Positions 39,043 to 49,010 of a DNA stretch of 64,000 bases are shown here, piece after piece. How positions within the stretch are numbered: position 1 is the stretch's first letter; every line of letters starts with the position of its first letter. The notes beneath the pieces were generated by a model that saw nothing but the letters and a program-made list of their open reading frames with translations, did no database searches and had not been told where the DNA came from. Source of the stretch: Gilliamella apis (GTDB lineage Bacteria; Pseudomonadota; Gammaproteobacteria; Enterobacterales; Orbaceae); contig NZ_CP132381.1 of assembly GCF_030758615.1 (NCBI RefSeq), positions 2,604,001 through 2,668,000 on the forward strand. Direction: 5' to 3'. Position numbers and translations under genes: made by a program.

Positions 39043-39073
39043 AAAACTTGGCACAATCATGTGCCAAGTTTTT
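39043..39073 (+). terminator. Rho-independent terminator after the M20 gene
   Basis: A perfect 12-base stem, AAAACTTGGCAC at 39043-39054 with 39061-39072, encloses a six-base loop and ends in TTTTT. It lies six bases after the stop. Confidence 0.92.
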
Positions 39074-39116
39074 GTTATACTATACAAATCATTATCAACA
39101 ATAACTATCATTTCAT

Positions 39117-39896
39117 ATGTTAACGCTTTCTGATCAAGAATTGCTACGCTACGATCGACAAATCACTTTGCATGGATTCGATATCGACAAGCAGCAAATT
39201 TTAAAAAATAGTACAGCATTAATTATAGGATTAGGCGGGTTAGGTTGTGCTGCTGCCGTCTATTTAGCAGCATCAGGCATCGGTAAACTAACATTGATTG
39301 ATTTTGACACAATATCAGCGTCGAATTTAAATAGGCAAATTTTATATACTCAACAATCAATAAATCAGTATAAGGTTGAAGTCGCAAAACAAGCATTATG
39401 TAATATTAATGCCGATATGATTATTGAAACAATTAATCAGAAACTGAGTGATAATGAGCTAATTTCCCTAATCAAACAACATGATATCGTTATTGATTGC
39501 ACCGATAATTTAACTAGCCGTGAACAAATTAATCGCTGTTGTTTTATCGAAAAGAAACCATTAATTTCTGGTGCAGCAATCCGCATGGAAGGTTTACTCA
39601 CTGTATTCAATTATCAAGAGAATCAACCATGCTATCAATGCTTAAGTCAATTATTTGGGCAAAACCAGCTGACGTGTATTGAAGCGGGCGTAATGGCTCC
39701 ATTAGTTGGTATGTTCGGTTCAATGCAAGCTCTAGAGGCAATCAAAGTACTTACCAATTATGGAAAACCTTTAATTGGTCGAGTTCTAATGATTGATAGT
39801 ATGACAATGGAATTTAACCAAGTCATATTTACTAAACAAACTAATTGTATTGTGTGTGGAAACCAACATGCTAAACAGGATTTAAAATGCAAATAA
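39117..39896 (+). CDS. moeB: Molybdopterin-synthase adenylyltransferase MoeB
   Basis: Adenylates the C-terminal glycine of MoaD in molybdenum-cofactor synthesis. The start LSDQELLRYDRQITLHGFD and the nucleotide loop IIGLGGLGCAAAVYLAASGI match E. coli MoeB closely. They are followed by DFDTISASNLNRQILY, DCTDNLTSREQIN and GVMAPLVGMFGSMQALEAIK. The zinc cysteines are CYQC near 178 and CIVC near 248. ThiF is the close alternative, but the GAAIRMEGLLTVFNYQ stretch favours MoeB. It overlaps dusC by ten bases. Confidence 0.92.
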   Translation: MLTLSDQELLRYDRQITLHGFDIDKQQILKNSTALIIGLGGLGCAAAVYLAASGIGKLTLIDFDTISASNLNRQILYTQQSINQYKVEVAKQALCNINADMIIETINQKLSDNELISLIKQHDIVIDCTDNLTSREQINRCCFIEKKPLISGAAIRMEGLLTVFNYQENQPCYQCLSQLFGQNQLTCIEAGVMAPLVGMFGSMQALEAIKVLTNYGKPLIGRVLMIDSMTMEFNQVIFTKQTNCIVCGNQHAKQDLKCK

Positions 39897-40837
39897 ATCG
39901 CATCATTTTAGCACCAATGGAAGGGGTTCTTGATTATCATGTGCGGCAAATATTAACCGAAATCAATCAATTTGATTATTGTGTAACTGAATTTGTAAGA
40001 GTAACCCAGCATAAATTATCAAACCGAACTTTTTATCGACTATGTCCAGAACTTTATAATGAAGGAAAAACCTTATCAGGAACGCCAGTCCGAGTTCAAC
40101 TATTAGGACAATCTCCTGAATGGATGGCAGAAAATGCCATTAGAGCGCTTGAACTAGGTTCTTATGGCATAGATATCAATTTTGGTTGTCCCGCTAAAAC
40201 CGTTGTTGGCAGCCACGGTGGTGCTTATTTATTACAATATCCCGAACAAATATTGAAGATTGTAACGCAGGTTAGGACAGCAATAGGCGCTATCCCAACT
40301 TTATCGGTTAAAATTCGATTAGGTTGGGATGATAAATCTCACTGTTACGAAATAGCTGAAGCAATTGAACAAGCTGGTGCTAATGAAATTGTTATTCATG
40401 GACGAACAAAAATTGATGGATATAAAGCCGAGAAAATTGATTGGCCAACCATTGGTAAAATTAAGCAAAAATTAACCATTCCTGTTATTGCTAATGGTGA
40501 AATATTTTCTGCTGAAGATGCTAAAAATTGCATAACACAATGTCATACAAATGACATTATGCTAGGTCGAGGAATACTTAATATTCCTAATTTAGCCAAT
40601 ACAATTCGTTTTAATCATTCACCATTAAATTGGCATCAAGTAATGCAATTACTACTTCGTTATGCAATGACATCAATCGAAGATGTTAAACCACTTTATC
40701 ATTCGGCTAGGATAAAGCAGTGGTTAGCTTATTTAAGGCAATATTACCCACAAGCATCAATATTATTACCTGAAATCAGGCAACTAAAATCACAAAATGA
40801 TATTTGCGAATTCCTGAACAACCACTTAGCTAATTAG
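39887..40837 (+). CDS. dusC: tRNA-dihydrouridine(16) synthase DusC
   Basis: FMN enzyme reducing uridine 16 in the tRNA D-loop. The start IILAPMEGVLDYHVRQILTE and FVRVTQ are DusC-like, distinct from DusA and DusB. They are followed by RVQLLGQSPEWMAENAIRAL, the active-site GIDINFGCPAKTVVGSHGGA with the catalytic Cys, VKIRLGWD and the FMN-phosphate region MLGRGIL. Length is 316 residues. It overlaps moeB, so the two are translated from one message. Confidence 0.95.
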   Translation: MQINRIILAPMEGVLDYHVRQILTEINQFDYCVTEFVRVTQHKLSNRTFYRLCPELYNEGKTLSGTPVRVQLLGQSPEWMAENAIRALELGSYGIDINFGCPAKTVVGSHGGAYLLQYPEQILKIVTQVRTAIGAIPTLSVKIRLGWDDKSHCYEIAEAIEQAGANEIVIHGRTKIDGYKAEKIDWPTIGKIKQKLTIPVIANGEIFSAEDAKNCITQCHTNDIMLGRGILNIPNLANTIRFNHSPLNWHQVMQLLLRYAMTSIEDVKPLYHSARIKQWLAYLRQYYPQASILLPEIRQLKSQNDICEFLNNHLAN

Positions 40838-40844
40838 AGGTAAT

Positions 40845-41783
40845 CTAATCGATTTTATTGTCTCTAATTCGTGTCTTATTAAAATGATATTGAGTAGTGA
40901 TATTAAGAATTATACAAATTAATGAACTAAGTAATAACAACAAAAACAATTTATGAATACTATTAAAAATAGCACTAAATGAATCAACATAATATTTTGA
41001 TGGATTATTATCAATAAGGCTAAAGACAATAAAAATCACCGATAAAATAAAAATACTTGATATTGATATGCTTTTAACAAGTTTTCCATATCGAATTTTA
41101 TCAGAGAAAATCTTAAAATTCCGCTTACTTATGATAAGACCTAGCAATACAGCAAACAAATAAATAGTAGCTAAATAATTATGTAATGTACCAGAAAATA
41201 AAGCTGTAAAAGCGTTACTTTCCAAAATATAACCTTTCAATAATATAAAACAGCTAAAAGTAGAAAAAACAATATAATGAATTTGTGAGAGATTCTTTTC
41301 AGTTAAACGAAACTTGTTTTGACTTTTAACAAAATAACCTTTTGAGAATTCAATTAAATAATATAACAGCAAAGCTTCAAGTAAATATCGGATAATAGCA
41401 AAAATTATGCTAAGAAATATTTGCCCGAACGGCGATAGAGTTTGCAAGTGAATGTTAGTATTTATCGAAATAAAATAAGCTATAACTGAATAAATCGACA
41501 TTAAAATGATTAATGAAATGACATTAATTCTATTAACTATATTAATATGAGCTGAATACAAAAATAACGTTAAAATACCAAACGTCCATAGAATTTCAAC
41601 CAAACAAACATCTAAAAGAATTCGCAAAAAGAATGATGAATTCAAAAAAAGATGCCAGAATAGACCTTGTGGCAATAAAATATCTGTTTGTAAAAATAAA
41701 ACCAATATAGTCAATAATATGCTTATTAAAAAATAGACTAAACTGCCTATTAGCGACAATTGGAAGAAGGACCCGTTTTCCAT
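40845..41783 (-). CDS. Integral membrane protein of unknown function
   Basis: 312 residues with about eight hydrophobic helices and few charged residues outside short loops. There is one longer basic loop near 160-180 (KGYFVKSQNKFRLTEKNL) and a basic C-terminus. No signature of a transporter, enzyme or sensor was recognised. It is convergent with dusC (seven bases apart) and about 100 bases downstream of murJ on the same strand. The function is unknown. Confidence 0.65.
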   Translation of the reverse strand: MENGSFFQLSLIGSLVYFLISILLTILVLFLQTDILLPQGLFWHLFLNSSFFLRILLDVCLVEILWTFGILTLFLYSAHINIVNRINVISLIILMSIYSVIAYFISINTNIHLQTLSPFGQIFLSIIFAIIRYLLEALLLYYLIEFSKGYFVKSQNKFRLTEKNLSQIHYIVFSTFSCFILLKGYILESNAFTALFSGTLHNYLATIYLFAVLLGLIISKRNFKIFSDKIRYGKLVKSISISSIFILSVIFIVFSLIDNNPSKYYVDSFSAIFNSIHKLFLLLLLSSLICIILNITTQYHFNKTRIRDNKID

Positions 41784-41884
41784 TTCTATTTAATTTCCTA
41801 ATTATCAATGTTTTTATTTATTGATAATAACTCGTCATTCAACTCTTTTTGAATAACTGGTTTTAATTAGCAGGTAAAAATAAT

Positions 41885-43423
41885 TTATTCAATTCGTTTA
41901 ATAAAATGCTTTATTTTAAACCCCATTAAAGCCAGTGATCCGAAATAGATGCCAATACCAACTATAACCAACAACAATAGACGACCAATTCTGGTTAACA
42001 TTGAGCCAGTAGACCAATCAGGTAATAACTGAGCACCAAACCATAAAGTCAAAGACATCAATACAACAGCAATAATTACCTTGATTAAAAATCGATACCA
42101 GCCAGGTTGAGGTTGATAAAGATTCTTTTTACGTAATTGCCAAAATAATAAACCGGCATTAAAACAAGCAGCAAGGCCAATTGATAATGAAAGCCCTGCA
42201 TGTTGTAATGGCCCAATAAATACCAAATTCATTAACTGAGTTAGTATCAAAGTGACAATGGCTATTTTAACGGGTGTTTTAATATCTTGTCTGGAATAAA
42301 ACGCAGGAGCTAATACTTTAATTAAAATCAGCCCGAGTAAACCAATTGAATACGCAATTAAAGCACGTTGAGTCATTAATGTATCATTCAAAGTAAATTG
42401 CCCATACTCGAAGAGTGTTGAAACTAATGGTTTAGAAATTACACCTAATGCGACAGTACTTGGTAATGCTAGTAAAAAACAGAGACGAAGGCCCCAATCT
42501 AATAATTCAGAATATTGCTGTTGGTCACCTTTAGCAAAACTTTTAGCTAAAGATGGCAATAAAATAGTACCTAGTGCCACACCGAGCACACCGGCAGGAA
42601 ACTCCATAAGTCGGTCAGCATAATACATCCAAGAAACAGAACCAGAAATTAAGAATGATGCAAATATCGTATTAATGATCAACGATATTTGACCAACCGA
42701 AACACCTAAAATAGCAGGCCCCATCTGTTTTAACACTCGCCAAACACCACTATCTCTAAAGCTAATCCGAGGTAAAACTAACATACCAATCTTTTTTAAA
42801 TATGGTAGCTGATAAAGCAGTTGTAAAACACCACCAATAACGACCGAAACAGCGAGTGCAAGTACTGGCGGATTAAAATAAGGTGTTAAAAATAATGTAC
42901 AAACTATCATACTTAAATTAAGTAAAGTTGGCACAAAAGCAGGAACAGAAAAACGATTCCAGGTATTAAGTATGGCACCAACTAATGATGCGAGTGAAAT
43001 AAAAAAGATATATGGAAATGTTATTCTCAACATTACAGTAGCAAGCTCAAACTTTTCAGTTGAATCTTGCATAAATCCAGGTGCAGTTAACATTATTATA
43101 AAAGGTGCAGTTATAACACCAATTAAGGTAACAATAGCTAATACTAGCGTTAATAGCCCAGCAACATAAGCCACAAAAGTACGTGATGCCTCAATACCTT
43201 GTTGATTTTTATATTCAGCTAAAATCGGTACAAACGCCTGTGAAAATGCACCTTCGGCAAATATACGGCGAAGCAAATTTGGTAATTTGAAAGCAACAAA
43301 AAAGGCATCAGTTGCCATCCCCGCACCAAAAAAGCGGGCAATAATCGCATCACGAACAAAGCCTAAAACTCGTGAAACCATTGTCATTGAGCTGACTGTA
43401 GCTAAAGATTTTAAAAGATTCAT
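41885..43423 (-). CDS. murJ: Lipid II flippase MurJ
   Basis: Flips the peptidoglycan precursor lipid II across the inner membrane; 512 residues and about 14 helices. The ATG at 43423 gives [20 protein letters not shown], as in E. coli; upstream in-frame starts add ten unrelated residues. Conserved stretches are [40 protein letters not shown] and [20 protein letters not shown], which include the central-cavity arginines. The E. coli neighbours flgN and flgM are absent. Confidence 0.97.
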   Translation of the reverse strand: MNLLKSLATVSSMTMVSRVLGFVRDAIIARFFGAGMATDAFFVAFKLPNLLRRIFAEGAFSQAFVPILAEYKNQQGIEASRTFVAYVAGLLTLVLAIVTLIGVITAPFIIMLTAPGFMQDSTEKFELATVMLRITFPYIFFISLASLVGAILNTWNRFSVPAFVPTLLNLSMIVCTLFLTPYFNPPVLALAVSVVIGGVLQLLYQLPYLKKIGMLVLPRISFRDSGVWRVLKQMGPAILGVSVGQISLIINTIFASFLISGSVSWMYYADRLMEFPAGVLGVALGTILLPSLAKSFAKGDQQQYSELLDWGLRLCFLLALPSTVALGVISKPLVSTLFEYGQFTLNDTLMTQRALIAYSIGLLGLILIKVLAPAFYSRQDIKTPVKIAIVTLILTQLMNLVFIGPLQHAGLSLSIGLAACFNAGLLFWQLRKKNLYQPQPGWYRFLIKVIIAVVLMSLTLWFGAQLLPDWSTGSMLTRIGRLLLLVIVGIGIYFGSLALMGFKIKHFIKRIE

Positions 43424-43531
43424 ATATAATTTATGTACAAAGTACATAGCCAAAAACGATTAATTAGGCATAGTCTACAAACTATTGCTCTAAATCACCA
43501 CGATTTTTTAATAAGCAATATTTTGGGGTGC

Positions 43532-43555
43532 TACCGTCAGAGAATACTGACGGTA
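43532..43555 (-). terminator. Hairpin after the citrate synthase gene
   Basis: TACCGTCAG (43532-43540) pairs perfectly with 43547-43555 around a six-base loop, seven bases beyond the citrate synthase stop. No clear T-run follows on the minus strand, so termination strength is uncertain. Confidence 0.45.
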
Positions 43556-43561
43556 AATAAA

Positions 43562-44917
43562 CTAACGATCTTTTAGAGGAGTAAATGACATAAGTTGTCC
43601 AATGTTTTTATAGGCTGGACGTATAATTCGACGATCATCAAAATTGAGTTCTTCAATGCGATGAGCACACCAACCAACAATTCGCGACATAGCAAATAGA
43701 GGGGTATAAACTTCTTTAGGTAAACCAATCATGTCGTAAACAAACCCTGAGTAAAAATCGACATTGGCACAAACTTGTTTTTTGGTTCTGGCATTTTTAC
43801 GATTCACCACCGCATGAATAGCTCGTTCTTCTAATAAATTTAAGAAGTTATACTCTTTTTCACGGCCTTTTTCTTGAGCTAATTTATATGCCATCTCTTT
43901 TAGTAACATTGCCCGTGGATCTGACACCGTATAAACAGCATGACCAATACCATAAATTAGCCCTTTTTGATCAAAGACCTCTTTATTTAAAATACGTTGT
44001 AAATAAGCATCAATTTCATTTACATCAGTCCAATTTTTAATCTCATCAGCAAGATGTTTAAGCATTTTTCCGACTTGTAAATTTGCTCCGCCATGTAATG
44101 GCCCTTTCAATGAACCAATCCCAGCGGCAATTGATGAGTAGGTATCTGTACCTGTTGAACTTGTTACCCGAACGGTAAACGTCGAGTTATTACCACCACC
44201 ATGCTCAGCATGAATAATCATCGCTAAATCAAGTACTCTTACATCTAACTCGGTATATCCGCCTGACCCTTTCATCATATAAAGAAAATTTTCCGCAATT
44301 GAAAAATCCTCATGAGGATGGCGAATATGTAAGGATTTACCTTTAGCGCTATGGCTTAACATATTATAAGCATACGCAATAATAGCTGGAAATTTAGCAA
44401 TCAGATCTATGGATTGACGCATTAAATTATCACGAGAAGTATCATCTGGTAGTGAATCATAAGTATACATTTCTAGAACAGTTCTAGCCAAAATGTTCAT
44501 TACATCGTGCCCTTCAAGCTCCATAATTGCAATCTTGGTTTGCTTTTCTAATGCCATTGATTCACAAAGTAAACGTGAGAAATCACGTAATTCTTCTTTA
44601 TCGGGCAAAGAACCAGATAAGAGTAAATAAATAGTCTCTTCGAAACCTGTACGTTGTTCTTTCTGTGCATTATGTACTAATTCTTCAATATCGATACCAC
44701 GATACAATAATTTACCCGCGATGGGTTTCAATGAACCATCATCTAAGCGTTCATAACCTAGTACATCGCCAATTTTAGTTAATCCTACTAAAACCCCAGT
44801 ATGATCGGCATTACGTAATCCGCGTTTTACATTAAATTGTTCAAATAGTTGTGATTCAATTTTGCTCGTGTTTTTAATCGTTTCCGATAATTTATAAACC
44901 AAAAACTTTTCTTTCAT
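43562..44917 (-). CDS. Citrate synthase (Bacteroides/Clostridia-type)
   Basis: Condenses oxaloacetate and acetyl-CoA to citrate. The catalytic regions are MIIHAEHGGGNNSTFTVRVT with the first His, LIYGIGHAVYTVSDPRA with the second, and ANVDFYSGFVYDMIGLP with the Asp. At 451 residues with an N-terminal extension (about 35 residues before RGLRNADHTGVLVGLTKIGD), it differs from the 427-residue NADH-inhibited GltA of enteric bacteria. It resembles the form found in Bacteroidetes and Clostridia; 2-methylcitrate synthase activity cannot be excluded. It lies 20 bases after icd as the last gene of the acn-icd-citrate synthase operon. Confidence 0.9.
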   Translation of the reverse strand: MKEKFLVYKLSETIKNTSKIESQLFEQFNVKRGLRNADHTGVLVGLTKIGDVLGYERLDDGSLKPIAGKLLYRGIDIEELVHNAQKEQRTGFEETIYLLLSGSLPDKEELRDFSRLLCESMALEKQTKIAIMELEGHDVMNILARTVLEMYTYDSLPDDTSRDNLMRQSIDLIAKFPAIIAYAYNMLSHSAKGKSLHIRHPHEDFSIAENFLYMMKGSGGYTELDVRVLDLAMIIHAEHGGGNNSTFTVRVTSSTGTDTYSSIAAGIGSLKGPLHGGANLQVGKMLKHLADEIKNWTDVNEIDAYLQRILNKEVFDQKGLIYGIGHAVYTVSDPRAMLLKEMAYKLAQEKGREKEYNFLNLLEERAIHAVVNRKNARTKKQVCANVDFYSGFVYDMIGLPKEVYTPLFAMSRIVGWCAHRIEELNFDDRRIIRPAYKNIGQLMSFTPLKDR

Positions 44918-44936
44918 TAATCACCTCCCTTTTGAA

Positions 44937-46199
44937 CTATAATTTATCAATTACTGCTTGAGTAAATTGGGTTGTTGATAGTGATTGCCCATTGTGCATA
45001 AAACGTGCTAAATCAGCAGTTGCTTTGCCTGATTGAAATAAGCTTTCCATGGCATTAGTAATTCGTTGCCCAACTTCATGCCATCCTAAATATTCAAACA
45101 TCATCACGCCAGATAATAAAAGTGATGACGGATTAGCTTGATTTTTGCCAGCTATATCAGGGGCAGTTCCGTGAGTTGCCTCAAAGATAGCATGTCCGGT
45201 TAAATAGTTAATATTAGCGCCCGGCGCAATACCAATTCCTCCAACCATCGCAGCCAGCTGATCGGAAACATAATCACCATTAAGGTTTAATGTTGCAACA
45301 ACCGAATAATCTTCTGGTTTTAATAAGGTATTTTGTAAGAATGCATCACAAATAACATCTTTTATAATTAATCTACCGGCTGATTTAGCAGTTTGTAATG
45401 CTTGTTCAGCTGCAGCATTACCCTCGGCTTTTTGAATTTTGCCATATTGATTCATGGTGAACACAGCGTCAGAAAATTCTCTTTCCGCAAGTTCATAGCC
45501 CCATTGCTTAAATCCACCTTCAGTAAATTTCATAATATTACCTTTATGAACTAAAGTAACCGACGGTAATTTATGTTGTAGTGCATAGTTAATGGCAGAT
45601 CGAATTAAACGTTCCGATCCTTCAATTGAAACAGGTTTAACACCAAAAGCGGATGTATTAGGAAAGCGTACTTTACTCACTTGCATTTGTTCAGATAAAA
45701 AATGATAAAACTTTTCAGCTTCAACTGTACCTTGTTGCCATTCAATCCCAGCATAAATATCCTCAGTATTTTCACGGAAAATCGTCATACTAACCTTTTC
45801 AGGATGCTTTAATGGTGATTCTACCCCTTTAAACCAACGCACTGGCCGTAAACAGACATAAAGATCTAATTCTTGGCGTAACGCAACATTAAGTGAACGG
45901 ATCCCACCACCAACAGGTGTCATTAATGGCCCTTTAATACCAACAAGATAATGTTTAAAAGCATTCATGGTATCTTCTGGGAGCCATGTACCATTTAGGT
46001 TGTATGACTTTTCGCCAGCAAGTACTTCTTGCCATTGAATACTACGCTTACCTTGATAAGCTTTTTCAATAGCTTTATCAAAAATTGTTTGAGCAGCCTG
46101 CCAAATCTCTTTGCCAACACCATCACCTTCAATAAAAGGAATAGTTGGATGATTTGGGACGACTAATTGTCCATTTTCAATTGAAACTTGCTGATTCAT
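44937..46199 (-). CDS. icd: Isocitrate dehydrogenase with NAD-type cofactor residues
   Basis: Oxidatively decarboxylates isocitrate to 2-oxoglutarate. Substrate motifs are intact: GIRSLNVALRQELDLYVCLR near 99-118, FRENTEDIYAGIE near 141 and LNLNGDYVSDQLAAMVGGIG near 305 with the metal aspartates. The cofactor loop reads HGTAPDIAGKNQANPSS: Asp348, Ile349 and Ala355 stand where E. coli NADP-enzyme has Lys344, Tyr345 and Val351. Those exact changes are known to switch E. coli Icd from NADP to NAD, so this enzyme probably prefers NAD. Length is 420. It is between the aconitase and citrate synthase genes. Confidence 0.94.
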   Translation of the reverse strand: MNQQVSIENGQLVVPNHPTIPFIEGDGVGKEIWQAAQTIFDKAIEKAYQGKRSIQWQEVLAGEKSYNLNGTWLPEDTMNAFKHYLVGIKGPLMTPVGGGIRSLNVALRQELDLYVCLRPVRWFKGVESPLKHPEKVSMTIFRENTEDIYAGIEWQQGTVEAEKFYHFLSEQMQVSKVRFPNTSAFGVKPVSIEGSERLIRSAINYALQHKLPSVTLVHKGNIMKFTEGGFKQWGYELAEREFSDAVFTMNQYGKIQKAEGNAAAEQALQTAKSAGRLIIKDVICDAFLQNTLLKPEDYSVVATLNLNGDYVSDQLAAMVGGIGIAPGANINYLTGHAIFEATHGTAPDIAGKNQANPSSLLLSGVMMFEYLGWHEVGQRITNAMESLFQSGKATADLARFMHNGQSLSTTQFTQAVIDKL

Positions 46200-46220
46200 A
46201 TTGTCTCTTCCTCTTATCTG

Positions 46221-48485
46221 TTACTTAAATTCTTCTTTTAGCTTATTTAATGCACTACCCGCTTTAAACCACTCAATTTGTGCGTGATTGTAAGTATGTG
46301 CAACAGCAAAAGATTCTATGCTACCATCATGATGATGAAGGGTTAATGTTAGATTTTTACCTGGAGCAAAATCACTAAGTCCAGTAATGCTGATTTGGTC
46401 ATCTTCTTGAATTTTGTCGTAATCATCCTTATTAACAAAAGTTAGCGCTAACATACCTTGTTTTTTCAGATTCGTTTCATGGATACGAGCGAAAGATTTA
46501 ACGACAATTGCTTTAACGTTCAAAAAACGAGGCTCCATTGCAGCATGCTCACGAGATGACCCTTCACCATAATTCTCTTCGGCTACAACTATCGACCCCA
46601 TTCCTTGCGCTTTTAATTTACGAGCTAAAGCAGGTACTTCAATATAATTACCAGATTGAGTGTCTAATACACTATTAGTTTTTTGATTGAAGGCATTAAC
46701 GGCACCAATTAACATATTATTCGAAATATTATCTAGATGGCCGCGGAATTTTAACCACTTACCAGCCATTGAAATATGGTCCGTGGTACATTTACCTGTT
46801 GCTTTAATCAGCAGTGGTTGGGAAAGAATATCTTTACCATCCCATGGGGAAAAAGGTACAAGCTGTTGTAAACGTTCAGAATGCGGATCAATATTTACTT
46901 CAACCAAACTACCATCAGCAATTGGCTTAATATATCCGGCATCATCGACAGCAAATCCTCGTTTTGGTAACTCATCACCGATAGGTTCCGGCAGCTTAAC
47001 TTTTTCACCTTTATCATTAATTAGTTCATCAGTTATTGGATTAAAACTTAATTTACCCGCAATCGATAATGCAACAACAATTTCGGGCGAACACACAAAT
47101 GCATAAGTGTTTGGACTACCATCATTTCGTTTAGCAAAATTACGATTAAACGAAGTAACTATCGAATTTTTGTGCTCATCGGCAACATCATCACGACGCC
47201 ATTGGCCTATACAAGGACCACAGGCATTAGCCATAATAGCTGCTCCTGCTTGTTCAAAACACTGCAAAATACCATCACGTTTAGAAGTATATTTAACTTG
47301 TTCTGAACCAGGATTAATAATTAGTTTTGCATTTACTTTTAAGCCTAATTTATTGGCACTATCGATTACAGAAGCAGCTCTCATCATGTCTTCATATGAA
47401 GAGTTAGTACATGAACCAATAAGACCTACCTCCATATTATCAGGATAATCATGTTGTTGAACTGCGTTTGCTAGCTGTGAAATTGGATAAGCTAAGTCAG
47501 GTGTAAATGGACCATTTACATAAGGCTCTAACGTCGACAAATCAATTTCGATAACTTGATCATAATAGCTTTCTGGAGCATCTAAAACAGCTGCATCAGG
47601 ATTAAAACAAGAGATTAATGTATTTGCTAAATCAACTACCTCTTGACGACCGGTCATGGTTAGATAATCAGCTGATTTTTGGCTATAAGGAAATATTGAA
47701 GTGGTCGCTCCTACTTCAGCCCCCATATTACAAATCGTAGCTTTACCAGTAGCAGACAACGACTCAGTACCCTCTCCAAAATATTCAATGATTGAATTGG
47801 TGCCTCCTTTGACGGTTAGTATTCCAGCCAACTTTAAGATGACATCTTTGGGAGAGGCCCAACCGGATAATTTCCCAATTAATTTTACACCGATGATTTT
47901 CGGCATTTTCAATTCCCATGGCATACCAGCCATAACATCAACCGCGTCAGCCCCACCAACACCAATAGCAATCATCGATAAACCACCAGCATTTGGTGTG
48001 TGTGAATCAGTACCAATCATCATTCCGCCCGGAAAGGCATAATTTTCAAGTACCACTTGATGAATAATTCCGGCATCAGGTTTCCAGAATCCAATACCAT
48101 ATTTGTTCGATACATCACGTAAAAATTGATAAACTTCATGGTTATTACTTTCAGCAATAATCAGATCATCATGTGCATTTTTATAGGCTTGTATCAGATG
48201 ATCACAGTGGACTGTTGATGGAACTGCAACTCGTTTACGTCCAGAATTCATCAGTTGTAATAGCGCCATTTGTGCAGTTGCATCTTGCATTGCAACTCGA
48301 TCAGGTGAAAAATTTACGTAATCCTCTCCCCTTTTATAAGCTTTCAGCTCTTCATCTTCGGCAAGATGAGTATAGAGAATTTTTTCCGTCAATGTTAATG
48401 GTTTTCCAATTTTCTGGCGGATAACATCAATTTTTTGTGGATAACTTTGATAAATACCTTTTATTAAATCAATATCGAAAACCAT
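46221..48485 (-). CDS. Aconitate hydratase, mitochondrial/Bacteroides type
   Basis: 4Fe-4S enzyme interconverting citrate and isocitrate. 754 residues, clearly shorter than E. coli AcnA (about 890) or AcnB (about 865) and like the mitochondrial enzyme and that of Bacteroides. The cluster cysteines are in [16 protein letters not shown] near 355 and [15 protein letters not shown] near 420. Early catalytic parts are [10 protein letters not shown] and [20 protein letters not shown]; the C-terminal swivel domain has [18 protein letters not shown]. It is the first gene of the operon, with icd 21 bases downstream. Confidence 0.94.
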   Translation of the reverse strand: MVFDIDLIKGIYQSYPQKIDVIRQKIGKPLTLTEKILYTHLAEDEELKAYKRGEDYVNFSPDRVAMQDATAQMALLQLMNSGRKRVAVPSTVHCDHLIQAYKNAHDDLIIAESNNHEVYQFLRDVSNKYGIGFWKPDAGIIHQVVLENYAFPGGMMIGTDSHTPNAGGLSMIAIGVGGADAVDVMAGMPWELKMPKIIGVKLIGKLSGWASPKDVILKLAGILTVKGGTNSIIEYFGEGTESLSATGKATICNMGAEVGATTSIFPYSQKSADYLTMTGRQEVVDLANTLISCFNPDAAVLDAPESYYDQVIEIDLSTLEPYVNGPFTPDLAYPISQLANAVQQHDYPDNMEVGLIGSCTNSSYEDMMRAASVIDSANKLGLKVNAKLIINPGSEQVKYTSKRDGILQCFEQAGAAIMANACGPCIGQWRRDDVADEHKNSIVTSFNRNFAKRNDGSPNTYAFVCSPEIVVALSIAGKLSFNPITDELINDKGEKVKLPEPIGDELPKRGFAVDDAGYIKPIADGSLVEVNIDPHSERLQQLVPFSPWDGKDILSQPLLIKATGKCTTDHISMAGKWLKFRGHLDNISNNMLIGAVNAFNQKTNSVLDTQSGNYIEVPALARKLKAQGMGSIVVAEENYGEGSSREHAAMEPRFLNVKAIVVKSFARIHETNLKKQGMLALTFVNKDDYDKIQEDDQISITGLSDFAPGKNLTLTLHHHDGSIESFAVAHTYNHAQIEWFKAGSALNKLKEEFK

Positions 48486-48942
48486 AATTAAGCTCCCATT
48501 GCTGATATTATAATATCCTTTAAAGCTCTATTCACAAGCACAATAATTGAATATTTATTCTATTTTTTTGATTAATTATTCATATAATATAGCATTGTTT
48601 TTATTTTATGCAATCCTAACGTAATTGCTACTATAAATATTATTAGCAGTAATTAGTTTAGACTTGTTAACTAGTACAAATTCTATACTAGCGGAATATT
48701 AAATATTATGCACATTAAAGAAAATTCAAAATTAGCAAATTGTATAAGTAAAAATAATGTGAAAATTTTGAGGAGAGGGGTTTTTTAAGCTATAAAATGG
48801 CAAACGGAGGATGTTTTTTTGATATTAATAAATAATTTTTTGTTACATCTAAATTTTATTTTAAGTTTTTTAACATTAATCTCATTATTCAAATTAGTTG
48901 GTCAGAATTATTTAATCAGTCGTTAAAAGATAAGAATAATTA
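48486..48942. other. Intergenic region upstream of the aconitase operon
   Basis: About 460 very AT-rich bases between the aconitase start and the terminator of the TonB-receptor gene. It contains a possible promoter (48586-48613). No gene, RNA or repeat was recognised. Confidence 0.6.
48586..48613 (-). promoter_or_regulatory. Possible sigma-70 promoter of the aconitase operon
   Basis: On the minus strand TTGCAT (48613-48608) and TATATT (48591-48586) stand 16 bases apart, about 100 bases before the ATG. In such AT-rich DNA chance matches are common. Confidence 0.3.
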
Positions 48943-48967
48943 AAAAAGGGAATACTATTCCCTTTTT
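48943..48967 (-). terminator. Bidirectional terminator after the TonB-dependent receptor
   Basis: AAAAAGGGAA (48943-48952) pairs with TTCCCTTTTT (48958-48967) around a five-base loop; A and T runs on both flanks would serve either strand. It is 43 bases beyond the receptor stop. Confidence 0.8.
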
Positions 48968-49010
48968 AATTTATTAACCTAATTTAGCTCTGACAAATAT
49001 TTATCAACAA

